A stretch of 64,000 nt of DNA from Streptomyces tanashiensis. Lineage in GTDB: Bacteria > Actinomycetota > Actinomycetes > Streptomycetales > Streptomycetaceae. Positions 24,978-32,850 of this stretch are shown here, in pieces (position 1 is the first letter of the stretch; every line of letters begins with the position of its first letter). The stretch covers positions 992,001-1,056,000 of the forward strand of contig NZ_BMRZ01000003.1 in the NCBI RefSeq assembly GCF_014648895.1. Reading direction: 5' to 3'. The notes beneath the pieces were generated by a model. It was not told the DNA's origin, did no database searches, and worked only from the letters and a program-made list of their open reading frames with translations. The position numbers and the translations under genes are program-made.

Positions 24978-27749
24978 TCACCACGCCAGGTCCTCCAGCG
25001 CGTCCAGGTCCGGTACGGCCATCGCCACCGGCTCGTCGCCGTTCGCGCCCACCCGCAGCTCCGCCCAGATCGTCTTGCCGCGCCGGGCGTACCGCGTGCC
25101 CCAGCGCTCCGCGTACTGGGCGACCAGATAGAGCCCGCGCCCGCCCTCGTCCGTCGTCGCCGCGTGCCGCAGGTGCGGCGAGGTGCTGCTGCCGTCCGAG
25201 ACCTCGCAGATCAGCGTCCGGTCGTGGAGGAGCCGCACGCGCACCGGATCCGCCCCGTACCGCACCGCGTTCGTGATCAGCTCGCTGAGGATCAGCTCCG
25301 CCGTGAACGCGAGCCCGTCGAGCCCCCACTCCGACAGCTTCGCCGCCGCCGCGTTCCGTACCGGCGACACCGCCGACGGGTCCCGGGGCACCTCCCACTC
25401 GGCGATCCGGTCCCGGTCGAGGAGCCGGGTCTGCGCCACGAGCAGCGCGATGTCGTCGCGAGGCGTCGGCGAGAGGAGCGTCGCGAGCACGTCCGCACAG
25501 GTCTGCTCCGGACTCCGGTCCGGCCGGGCGAGCGTCGACCGCAGCAGACCCAGCCCCGTGTCCAGGTCCCGCCCGTGGTCCTCCAGGAGCCCGTCGGTGT
25601 AGAGGACCAGCTTGCTGCCCTCCGGCAGCCGCAGCTCCGTCGACTCGAACGGCACGTCGCCCAGGCCGAGCCCCAGCGGCAGCCCCGGAGCCAGCTCGGG
25701 GAACTCGACCCGCCCGTCGGGACCCACCAGCGCCGGACCGGGATGCCCCGCGCTCGCCACCGTGCACAGCCCGGACGCCGGGTCGTAGATCGCGTACAGA
25801 CAGGTCGCTCCGGTGATGCCCTCGTCCCGCCGCCGCACCTCGCCGTCCGGCCCCTCCGACTCCCGGTCGTCGATCCGGCCCGTCAGCTCGTCGAGATGAC
25901 CGAGCAGTTCGTCCGGCGGCACGTCCAGGGTCGAGAAGTTGTGCACCGCCGTCCGCAGCCGCCCCATGGTCGCCGCCGCGTGCAGCCCGTGCCCCACCAC
26001 GTCCCCCACCACGAGCGCCACCCGCGCCCCCGGCAGCGGGATCACGTCGAACCAGTCGCCGCCCACCCCGGCCTTCGCCGGGAGGTAGCGGTACGCCACC
26101 TCCACCGCGCTCTGGTCGGGCAGCACCCGCGGCAGCAGGCTCCGCTGGAGCGTCACCGCCATCGCGTGCTCCCGGGTGAACCGGCGCGCGTTGTCGATCG
26201 CGACCGCCGCCCGCGCCGCCAGCTCCTCCGCGAACGACAGGTCCTCCTCCCCGAAGGGCTCCGGGGTGTCAGCCCGCCAGAAGTTGGCCATCCCCAGGAC
26301 CACCCCACGCGCGAGCAGCGGCACCGTCAGCAGCGAGTGCATCCCGTACGCGAGGGCCTGCGCCGCCCCCTCCGGATCCTGCGCCCGCCAGCCCTCCGCC
26401 GAGGCCAGCTCCGCCTGCACCACCGCGTGCCCCGCGTGCAGGGCCGTCGCCATCGGCGTGCTGGCGACGTCGAAACGGACGGTGTCCCCGACCGGCTGGA
26501 GCGGCTGGTCCGGACGCAGCCCGCTCAGCGCCGTCCGCCGCATCTCCGTGGACGTCGCCGCGGACCCGGGCGGCTCCTCCCCGCGCAGCACCGGTTCGAG
26601 CAGCTCCACCGTCGCGAAGTCCGCGAACCGGGGCACCGCCACCTCCGCCAGCTCCTCCGACGTCCGGACGACCTCCAGCGTCGTCCCGATCCGCACCCCC
26701 GCCTCGTACAGCAGCTGCAGACGGCTGCGGGCCACCGCCGCCCGGCCGGTCACGACCGCCAGCTCGGTGGTGTCCCGCATCGTCATCACGCACCCCGACT
26801 CCGAGCCGTGCGCCAGCGTGGGCCGCACGCTCACCGCGAGCAGCCGGTCGCCCGCCCGGTGCACCTCGTCCGTCGCCGACCGCCCCGACTCCAGGAGCTC
26901 GACCGTCCGGGGATCGAGGCCGAGCTCCGAGACGTGCCGCCGCTCCGCGTCCGCCGTGAGGCCCAGCAGCCGGCGCGCCTCGTCGTTGGCGAGCAGCAGC
27001 CGGTGGTCGGCGTCCACGATCAGGACGCCCTCCCGCACCGCGTGCAGCACCGCCTCGTGGTGCTCCTTCATCCGGGTCATCTCCGCCGGCCCCAGCCCGT
27101 GCGTCTGCCGCCGCAGCCGCCGGCTCACCAGCGCCGCGCCGCCCACGGCCACCGCGAGCGCGCCGCCCGCCGCGCCGATGAGCAGCGGCAGCCGCCCCTG
27201 CACCGCGTGCGAGATGCTCTCCACCTCTATGCCGCTGCTGACCATGCCGACGAGCCGGCCACGGTCGTCGAGGACCGGGACCACGGCCCGCACCGCGTCG
27301 TTCGGGGCGCCGTGGAAGAGCTCCGTGAACGACTGCCGGTCCACCGTCGCCCGCGAGAGGTCCCCGGTCGCCTTCCGCCCGATCAGCGCCGGGTCCGAGT
27401 CGGTGTACCGCACCCCGCTCGTGCTCAGGACCGCGATGAAGTCCACGCTCGTGGCCCTCCGGGTCGCCTCCGCCCGGCCCTGCAGCTGTGCGGTCGGATC
27501 GGACGACAGAAGGGCGTCGTCGACGCCGGGAGCGTGGGCGAAGGCCTCCGCGACCGCCAGCGAACGGATCCGGGCGTCCCGCTCGGTGTCGCTGCGCGCC
27601 TGGTGGAGCGTCACGAACACGGCCGCCGCGATCACCAGGAGCGCGATCAGCGCCTCCAGGGCGAACACCTGCCCGGCGACGCTCCGCAGCCCGGTGCCAC
27701 GGCTGCCCTTGCCCTGCCCCTCGTCCTTGCTCCGGCCCCGGTGCGTCAT
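24978..27749 (-). CDS. Membrane sensor SpoIIE phosphatase with PAS, GAF and anti-sigma kinase-like domains
   Basis: A 923-residue multidomain protein. Helix 1 (about 29-48), an extracellular single-Cache-type domain (50-185, 'GVRYTDSDPALIGRKATGD', as in DcuS/CitA-like sensors), helix 2 (187-208), PAS (about 230-330, 'VREGVLIVDADHRLLLANDE'), GAF (about 350-530), SpoIIE/PP2C (about 550-765, 'VGGDWFDVIPLPG', 'VVGDVVGHGLHAAATM', 'VLYTDGLLEDHGRD') and a C-terminal HATPase_c_2 ('ELITNAVRYGADPVRVRLLH', 'GGRGLYLVAQYA'). It can both dephosphorylate an anti-anti-sigma factor and bind an anti-anti-sigma or sigma partner through the kinase domain. ATG at 27749 overlaps the stop of the upstream phosphatase gene (ATGA). 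Confidence 0.88.
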   Translation of the reverse strand: MTHRGRSKDEGQGKGSRGTGLRSVAGQVFALEALIALLVIAAAVFVTLHQARSDTERDARIRSLAVAEAFAHAPGVDDALLSSDPTAQLQGRAEATRRATSVDFIAVLSTSGVRYTDSDPALIGRKATGDLSRATVDRQSFTELFHGAPNDAVRAVVPVLDDRGRLVGMVSSGIEVESISHAVQGRLPLLIGAAGGALAVAVGGAALVSRRLRRQTHGLGPAEMTRMKEHHEAVLHAVREGVLIVDADHRLLLANDEARRLLGLTADAERRHVSELGLDPRTVELLESGRSATDEVHRAGDRLLAVSVRPTLAHGSESGCVMTMRDTTELAVVTGRAAVARSRLQLLYEAGVRIGTTLEVVRTSEELAEVAVPRFADFATVELLEPVLRGEEPPGSAATSTEMRRTALSGLRPDQPLQPVGDTVRFDVASTPMATALHAGHAVVQAELASAEGWRAQDPEGAAQALAYGMHSLLTVPLLARGVVLGMANFWRADTPEPFGEEDLSFAEELAARAAVAIDNARRFTREHAMAVTLQRSLLPRVLPDQSAVEVAYRYLPAKAGVGGDWFDVIPLPGARVALVVGDVVGHGLHAAATMGRLRTAVHNFSTLDVPPDELLGHLDELTGRIDDRESEGPDGEVRRRDEGITGATCLYAIYDPASGLCTVASAGHPGPALVGPDGRVEFPELAPGLPLGLGLGDVPFESTELRLPEGSKLVLYTDGLLEDHGRDLDTGLGLLRSTLARPDRSPEQTCADVLATLLSPTPRDDIALLVAQTRLLDRDRIAEWEVPRDPSAVSPVRNAAAAKLSEWGLDGLAFTAELILSELITNAVRYGADPVRVRLLHDRTLICEVSDGSSTSPHLRHAATTDEGGRGLYLVAQYAERWGTRYARRGKTIWAELRVGANGDEPVAMAVPDLDALEDLAW

Positions 27750-29812
27750 CCCGTGCTCCGGGCGATCAGGAGCGCCACGTCGTCCGGCGCGCCCGGCCTG
27801 CGCAGCGCCCGCAGGAGCCGGTCGCAGGTCTCCTCCAGCGGCCCGCGCGTCTCGTCGAGGAGACGTACGAGCAGGGCGAGCCGGTCGTCGATCGAATCGG
27901 TGCGGGTCTCGATCAGGCCGTCGGTGTACAGCACCAGAAGATCCCCGGGCCGGAACGGCACCCGGGTCGTCCGGAACGTGGCGCCGCCGACCCCCAGCGG
28001 CACACCCGTGGACAGCCGCACCAGCTCGGCCGGTCCGTCCGCCGGGACCCGGACGGGCGGCAGGTGGCCCGCGTTCGCGATCCGGCACCGCTGCCGCAGC
28101 GGGTCGTGCACGGCGAAGAGACAGGTCGCGATGTAGTGCTCGAGACCCGCCGTGATCCGGTCCAGATGCCGCAGGACCTGCGCCGGGGACAGATCCAGGT
28201 CCGCGAACGCGCAGGTCGCCGTCCGCAGCCGGCCCATCGTCGCCGCCGCGTCGATCCCGCTGCCCATCACGTCCCCGACGACGAGCGCCGTCTTGTCGTC
28301 GGGCAGCGCGATCACGTCGTACCAGTCGCCGCCGACCTCGCTCGACGCGTGCGCCGGCTGGTAGCGGGCGGCGACCTCCAGACCGGCCCGCTCCGGGGGC
28401 GCCCCCGGCAGCAGACTGCGCTGGAGCGTCACCGCCGAGTTCCGCACGCTCTGGTACCAGCGGGCGTTGTCGATGCTGACGGCCGCGCGGGCCGCCAGCT
28501 CCGTCGCCAGCAGGACGTCGTCCCCGTCGAAGGGCAGCGCGTTGCGGTCCCGCTTGAGGTCCAGCGCGCCCAGCACCTCCCCGCGCGCGATCAGCGGCAC
28601 CGCCAGGTACGAGTGGACCCCGGCCCGCGCGAGGAGCTCCGCGGCTTCGGGGTTCCTGGCGATCCGCGACAGGTCGCCGGGCCCCACGTGCTCCACCAGG
28701 ACCGGCAGGCCCGTGTGCACGCACCGGGTGACGAGCCGGTCCGCCCCGTACATCGCGACCTCCCCGGGCGGGTCCGCCGCCGGCAGCGCCTCCGTGCGGC
28801 CCTCGGCCTTCACCGCGAGCGCCCGGAACAGTTCGGGGCCCTCCTCGGGCGCGCCGGGCCTGCGCAGCGCGAGGACCGAGTCGAGGACGTCGACGGCGGC
28901 GATGTCCGCGAGCGCCGGCACCACCACCGAGGCCAGCTCGTCGGCGGTCCGCTCCACCTCCAGGGTCGTTCCCACCCGGGCCGAGGCGTCCGCGATGAGC
29001 GCGAGCCGCCGCCGGGACCGGTCGGCGTCCGCGTCCGCCCGGTGCCGCTCGGTCACGTCGATCACCGAGGCCGCGACGCCCTGGACCCGGCCGTCGGGCC
29101 CCTCCAGACGGTAGAAGGAGAGCGACCAGGTGTGCTCGTGGTCCGGGTCCGCGGGGGTCCGGCCCATCGTGGAGTGGTCGAGCACGGGCCTCCCCGTGGC
29201 CAGCACCGCGCGCAGCGCCTCCTCCAGGGCCTCCGCGTCGACCTGCGGCAGCATGTCCGCGATCCGCCGTCCGAGGTGCTCCGAGGCCGGGACGCCGTTG
29301 ATCCGTTCCAGGGCGGGGTTCACCAGGACGTAGCGCAGCTCGGTGTCCAGGACGGCGAGGCCGATCGGGGACTGGGAGACCAGCCGGTCGGAGAGCGCGA
29401 GCTCGGTCTCGACCCGCTCGACGGCGGTGGCGTCGGCGGCGATCCCCAGGGCGTACAGGTCGCCCACGTCGTCGGTGAGACGCATGTTGCGGAACTCCAC
29501 CCGCCGCACCGAGCCGTCCTTGTGCCGTACGGGGAAGGTGCCCGCCCAGGACGAGCCGCCGCTCAGCACCTCGCCGAAGAGGCGCATCGCCTCCTCCCGG
29601 TGGTCCGCGCCCACGATCAGCCGGGCCACGTACTGCCCGAGGGCCTCGTCGGCGCCGAACCCGAAGAGGCTCTCCGCCTGCGGGCTCCACAGCACGATGC
29701 GGCCGCGGGCGTCCACGACGACGGCCGCGACCCCGAGCACGTCGAGGAGCCCCTTGCCGTCCAGGGGCACACCGACCCGCCCCGCCGTCCCAGGGAAGGA
29801 ACCGGCCGTCAC
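27746..29812 (-). CDS. Soluble SpoIIE-type phosphatase with two PAS and a GAF domain
   Basis: A 688-residue cytoplasmic protein. Two PAS domains (about 20-130, 'VLGVAAVVVDARGRIVLWSP', and 145-255, 'SPIGLAVLDTELRYVLVNPA'), a GAF domain (about 275-430) and a C-terminal PP2C/SpoIIE phosphatase (about 455-688) with 'VGGDWYDVIALPDDKTALVV', 'GDVMGSGIDAAATMGRLR' and 'LYTDGLIETR'. There is no kinase domain. GTG at 29812 has GGAGGAGGG upstream; a longer frame up to 30142 would run through the palindromic repeat and is rejected. The 4-base overlap couples it to the membrane phosphatase, so the pair likely acts on one partner-switch pathway. The targets (STAS proteins) are not in the window. Confidence 0.88.
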   Translation of the reverse strand: MTAGSFPGTAGRVGVPLDGKGLLDVLGVAAVVVDARGRIVLWSPQAESLFGFGADEALGQYVARLIVGADHREEAMRLFGEVLSGGSSWAGTFPVRHKDGSVRRVEFRNMRLTDDVGDLYALGIAADATAVERVETELALSDRLVSQSPIGLAVLDTELRYVLVNPALERINGVPASEHLGRRIADMLPQVDAEALEEALRAVLATGRPVLDHSTMGRTPADPDHEHTWSLSFYRLEGPDGRVQGVAASVIDVTERHRADADADRSRRRLALIADASARVGTTLEVERTADELASVVVPALADIAAVDVLDSVLALRRPGAPEEGPELFRALAVKAEGRTEALPAADPPGEVAMYGADRLVTRCVHTGLPVLVEHVGPGDLSRIARNPEAAELLARAGVHSYLAVPLIARGEVLGALDLKRDRNALPFDGDDVLLATELAARAAVSIDNARWYQSVRNSAVTLQRSLLPGAPPERAGLEVAARYQPAHASSEVGGDWYDVIALPDDKTALVVGDVMGSGIDAAATMGRLRTATCAFADLDLSPAQVLRHLDRITAGLEHYIATCLFAVHDPLRQRCRIANAGHLPPVRVPADGPAELVRLSTGVPLGVGGATFRTTRVPFRPGDLLVLYTDGLIETRTDSIDDRLALLVRLLDETRGPLEETCDRLLRALRRPGAPDDVALLIARSTG

Positions 29813-29898
29813 ACTGCCCTCCTCCCGCCGCCGCCCGCGCCTCCCTCCATGCTCCCCGCCCAGGGGCCCCCGCGCCCGTTGTGGGCCCGCGCCCACTG

Positions 29899-30144
29899 CC
29901 GTGTGGGCGATCGTCCCGCTGGGGCGGGACGGGTGGGCACACGGGACGGCGCCCTTGCCGGCGCCAGAGGCTCCCGCGCCTGGACCCGCACCCCTTCGTG
30001 CGCCGCGCTCGTGGTGCGGGTCAGGGCGCAGGGGGCGGAGGCGCCGCTGAAGGCGCCGTCTCGTGTGCTCACCCTCCCCCAAGCTCTCGGCTTCGCTCGA
30101 GCAGAGGGGACCCCCATCGCCCAGCGGGACGATCGCCCACACGG
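29899..30144. repeat. 246-bp imperfect palindromic element (MITE-like)
   Basis: The ends are 25-bp perfect inverted repeats (29899-29923 and 30120-30144). Inside, 62-base arms 29931-29992 and 30013-30074 pair with about 48 of 62 matches around a 20-base centre. The right side carries an extra block 30075-30119 containing GCTCTCGGCTTCGCTCGAGC, a hairpin I recall as dispersed in Streptomyces genomes. No open reading frame of its own and no obvious target-site duplication. It fills the spacer between an MFS gene and the SpoIIE gene. Confidence 0.75.
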
Positions 30145-31298
30145 GGCGGCGTCCCGCCCCGCGCCACCAGCCATGTCGCCCATGCGACGCCCGTCAGGCC
30201 GAGCAGCGGCAGCAGGACGCGGGTGTCGGTCACGGCGACCAGGCCCGCGCCGAGTGCGAGGGCCAGCGCGTTCGGGGCCATGACCAGGGTGTTCGCGGTC
30301 GCCGCCACCCGGCCGACCGCCTCCGCCGGGGCCTCCCGCTGGACGGCCGTCATCACCGCGACCAGGACCCACGGCAGGCCCAGGCCGATGACCGCGCTCG
30401 CGGCCAGGGCCGTCGCCTCGTACGGCAGCGCTCCCCGCACCCCCACCGCCACCGCGAACAGCGCGAGACCGGCGGCGGCGAGGGTCCGCTCCGGGATCCG
30501 GCGGAGCAGCGGGCCGGTGAGCAGGCCCGCGAGGACCGAGCCGATCCCCTGGACCGCGTAGAGGACCCCGGCGTACGCGGGCGAGTGCCCCAGCCCCCGG
30601 TCCACGACGGCGTAGATCGCGGCCCCGTTCACCCCGGCGAGCAGCAGGGTGAACGCGCCCGTCGCCACGAGCGGCCGCAGCACCCGCGAGGCCCGCAGCA
30701 GCCGCACGCCCTCGGCGGTCTCCCGCCACCAGTTCCGGGACTCCGGCCGGGCGGGACGCGCCTCGCGGACCGGCATCAGCGCGAACAGGACCGCCGCGAC
30801 GGCGAAGCTCGCCGCGTCCAGGAGGGCGACGGGCCCGCCGCCGTACGCCGCGAAGAGGCCGGCCGCGACGAGCGGGGCGATCAGTTTCATGGACTCGTTC
30901 GCCGTCATCCGCAGCCCGTTGAACGTGCCGCGCCGCCCCTCGTCGACCACGGTCGCCACCAGGGCCTGTTCCGCCGCCTCGTGGACGGCGCCCTGCGCCC
31001 CGTACAGCACGAGGACCGCGTAGAGCAGCCACACCCGGTCCGCCGACTCCACCCACAGCAGGACCGGCAGCAGGCCGGCCATCGCCAGGTTCAGGACGAC
31101 GAGCAGCGGCCTGCGCCGCACCCGGTCCGCGAGCGTGCCGAGCAGCGGCCCGAGGAGTACGGGCGCCCAGAGGGCGAAGGCGGCCAGGGCCGCCAGACTG
31201 TCGGAGCCCGTGAGGGACTTGACCCAGATTCCGGACACCAGCCACATCGCCGTCGTGCCGAATCCGGACACGACGACACCGGTCAGATACCAACGCAT
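30069..31298 (-). CDS. MFS transporter with a repeat-encoded C-terminus
   Basis: A 409-residue major facilitator protein with about 12 helices; 'GTLADRVRRRPLLVVLNLAM' is the A-motif loop between helices 2 and 3. Layout resembles the EntS/MFS_3 efflux group ('FGTTAMWLVSGIWVKSLTGS'). The last 24 or so residues ('VGDRPAGRWGSPLLERSREL' then three Gly) are translated from the palindromic element at 29899-30144, which also provides the stop codon at 30069-30071. The ancestral C-terminus was therefore replaced or extended. Substrate unknown. It is 48 bases downstream of the HEAT-like gene's stop and may share its transcript. Confidence 0.85.
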   Translation of the reverse strand: MRWYLTGVVVSGFGTTAMWLVSGIWVKSLTGSDSLAALAAFALWAPVLLGPLLGTLADRVRRRPLLVVLNLAMAGLLPVLLWVESADRVWLLYAVLVLYGAQGAVHEAAEQALVATVVDEGRRGTFNGLRMTANESMKLIAPLVAAGLFAAYGGGPVALLDAASFAVAAVLFALMPVREARPARPESRNWWRETAEGVRLLRASRVLRPLVATGAFTLLLAGVNGAAIYAVVDRGLGHSPAYAGVLYAVQGIGSVLAGLLTGPLLRRIPERTLAAAGLALFAVAVGVRGALPYEATALAASAVIGLGLPWVLVAVMTAVQREAPAEAVGRVAATANTLVMAPNALALALGAGLVAVTDTRVLLPLLGLTGVAWATWLVARGGTPPRVGDRPAGRWGSPLLERSRELGGG

Positions 31299-31346
31299 GG
31301 CCGAAGGCTGTCGTCTGAGGCGGTCGTCGCGGATCGGTCAGATGCC

Positions 31347-32302
31347 CTATCCGGCGGCGGCCGTTCCCCCGGACATGCCGGTCAGCGCCCTGAGGGCCGC
31401 CGCGCACAGCGCGTCGTCGTCCGGGACGGACCGCCAGCCGCCGTGCTCCACCGGACGCTCGTCCGCGTCCAGGAAGGAGCGGAGCACGGGGGCGGCGGGG
31501 GCGGCGGCCGGGCCGATCTCCCCGAGCAGCCGGACCGTCTCCGTGACGGCCGGGGTGACGCCTCCGCCGGTGTACGGCTCGATCGCCGCCACCAGAGCCG
31601 GCACCACCTCGTCGGCCCGCCCGGTGATCCGCCACAGCGCCTCGCCCACCCGCAGCGGCACCAACCCCGTGGTCTCGCGGCGCAGCAGCTCGCGCAGCCG
31701 GTCGGCGTACGGGGCGCCCGCCGGACCCAGCTCGCCGAGCACGATCGCCGCGTGGTCGATCCCGTACGGCTCGCCGAGCTCGGGCAGGTACAGGGCGAGC
31801 GCGGCCTCCCGGTCGCCGGTGAGCCGGCCGTGGGCGCGGGCCGGCGCCCGTGCGGCGAAGGGCTGACCCCCGGGCGGGGTGTCGATCAGGCGCCGCAGCA
31901 GGTCCCGGTCCACGACCGCGGCCGCCTCCGGGCCGATCGCGGCGAGCGCCTCGGCCGCCCACACGGCCGCAGGGCTTTCCGGGAGGGCGCACAGCTCCGG
32001 GACCGCGGGCGCGGCGGCCGGGCCCCACTCCGTCAGGACCTGGGAGAGGGCCCGCGCCTCGTCCACCGACCGCGCGGCCCGCAGCCGGGCCCGCAGCGGA
32101 GGCAGCAGCACGCCCGCGTGGGCGGCGAGCGGGCCGAGGGTCTCGCTCAGGCTCAGCTCGTACGTCCACCAGCCCTCGGCGTGGACCGAGAAGCAGCCGA
32201 AGCCGAGCCGCTCCCCGGCGAGGCGGCGGGCCAGCGGGCGGCGCAGCGCGGGTCCCCGTCGAGCCCGGCGAGCGGGTCGTACGCGCCCGGTCCCTCGCTC
32301 AC
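31347..32302 (-). pseudogene. HEAT-repeat-like protein gene with a single-base frameshift
   Basis: GTG at 32302 overlaps the stop of the upstream gene (GTGA), and the first codons read 'SEGPGAYDPLAGLDGDP'. The frame then breaks near 32247-32254. In the next frame the sequence continues as 'ALRRPLARRLAGERLGFGCF', 'SVHAEGWWTYELSLSETLG' and runs to 31347 with helical repeats ('LTEWGPAAAPAVPELCAL', 'EALAAIGPEAAAVV', 'LGELGPAGAPYADRL', 'LLGEIGPAAAPAAPVL'). One extra base restores a 318-residue protein. A shorter product from an internal GTG at 32111 is possible but lacks the conserved-looking N-terminal part. HEAT-like repeats are usually for protein binding. A sequencing error is an alternative. 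Confidence 0.7.
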
Positions 32303-32727
32303 GCCGGGGCCTCCGCCCCCGGCGCCGCCCGCTTCTCGAACCGCAGGGCGAGTCCCGTCACCACCGCGCCGAGCCCCTCCCACAGGCCCACGCCGAGGAA
32401 GCCGGCCGGGGCGCGGCCGGTGACGACCGCGAGGGTGAAGACGGCGCAGGTGAGCAGCCGGAAGGGGACCGTCCAGCGGAAGAAGGACTTCCAGTCGGCG
32501 AGCGCGGCCAGGACGTAGTAGACGCCCATGTTGAGCGCGGCCATCGAGGAGGCCGTCAGGAAGACCAGGGTGTGGTCTCCGTCCGCGCGTCCGCCCTCGG
32601 GCACCGGCTCGAAGCCCATGACGGTGAGCAGGGCGTCCGGGGCGACCAGGCCCACCACTCCCAGGGCGGCGGCGAGCACGCCGAAGACCGCCATGGTCCA
32701 GCCGGACAGGGAACGGGGCAGGCGCAC
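32299..32727 (-). CDS. Small four-helix membrane protein
   Basis: A 142-residue protein with hydrophobic helices at about 10-30, 50-72, 80-100 and 105-127. It has no signal-peptide cleavage site and no catalytic motif. The layout resembles small DoxX-like or hypothetical actinobacterial membrane proteins. Its stop codon is shared with the start of the HEAT-like gene, so both are one translational unit. ATG at 32727. Function unknown. Confidence 0.75.
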   Translation of the reverse strand: MRLPRSLSGWTMAVFGVLAAALGVVGLVAPDALLTVMGFEPVPEGGRADGDHTLVFLTASSMAALNMGVYYVLAALADWKSFFRWTVPFRLLTCAVFTLAVVTGRAPAGFLGVGLWEGLGAVVTGLALRFEKRAAPGAEAPA

Positions 32728-32749
32728 GGCGGTCCTCCGTGGGACGGGA

Positions 32750-32805
32750 GCAGGGGCACGCCCCGCGATTCGAATGCGTACTCGGATCGCGGGGTGTGCC
32801 CCTGC
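32750..32805. terminator. 20-bp stem terminator after the penicillin-binding protein gene
   Basis: Bases 32750-32769 pair with 32786-32805 (one G-T mismatch in 20) around a 16-base loop. It lies 46 bases past the stop of the PBP gene on the minus strand and just upstream of the small membrane protein gene. Confidence 0.75.
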
Positions 32806-32850
32806 ATATCGTGTGACGGGGGCAGACGGCCAATCGGCCCCCGTCTCCCG

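Noticed and set aside
24528..28136. Very long plus-strand frames opposite the SpoIIE genes
   Set aside because: Composition is Arg/Pro/His-rich as expected for antisense shadows in high-GC DNA; the minus strand carries clear domains.
29812..30142. Extending the soluble SpoIIE phosphatase to an ATG at 30142
   Set aside because: The added residues come from the palindromic repeat; GTG 29812 has an excellent ribosome site.
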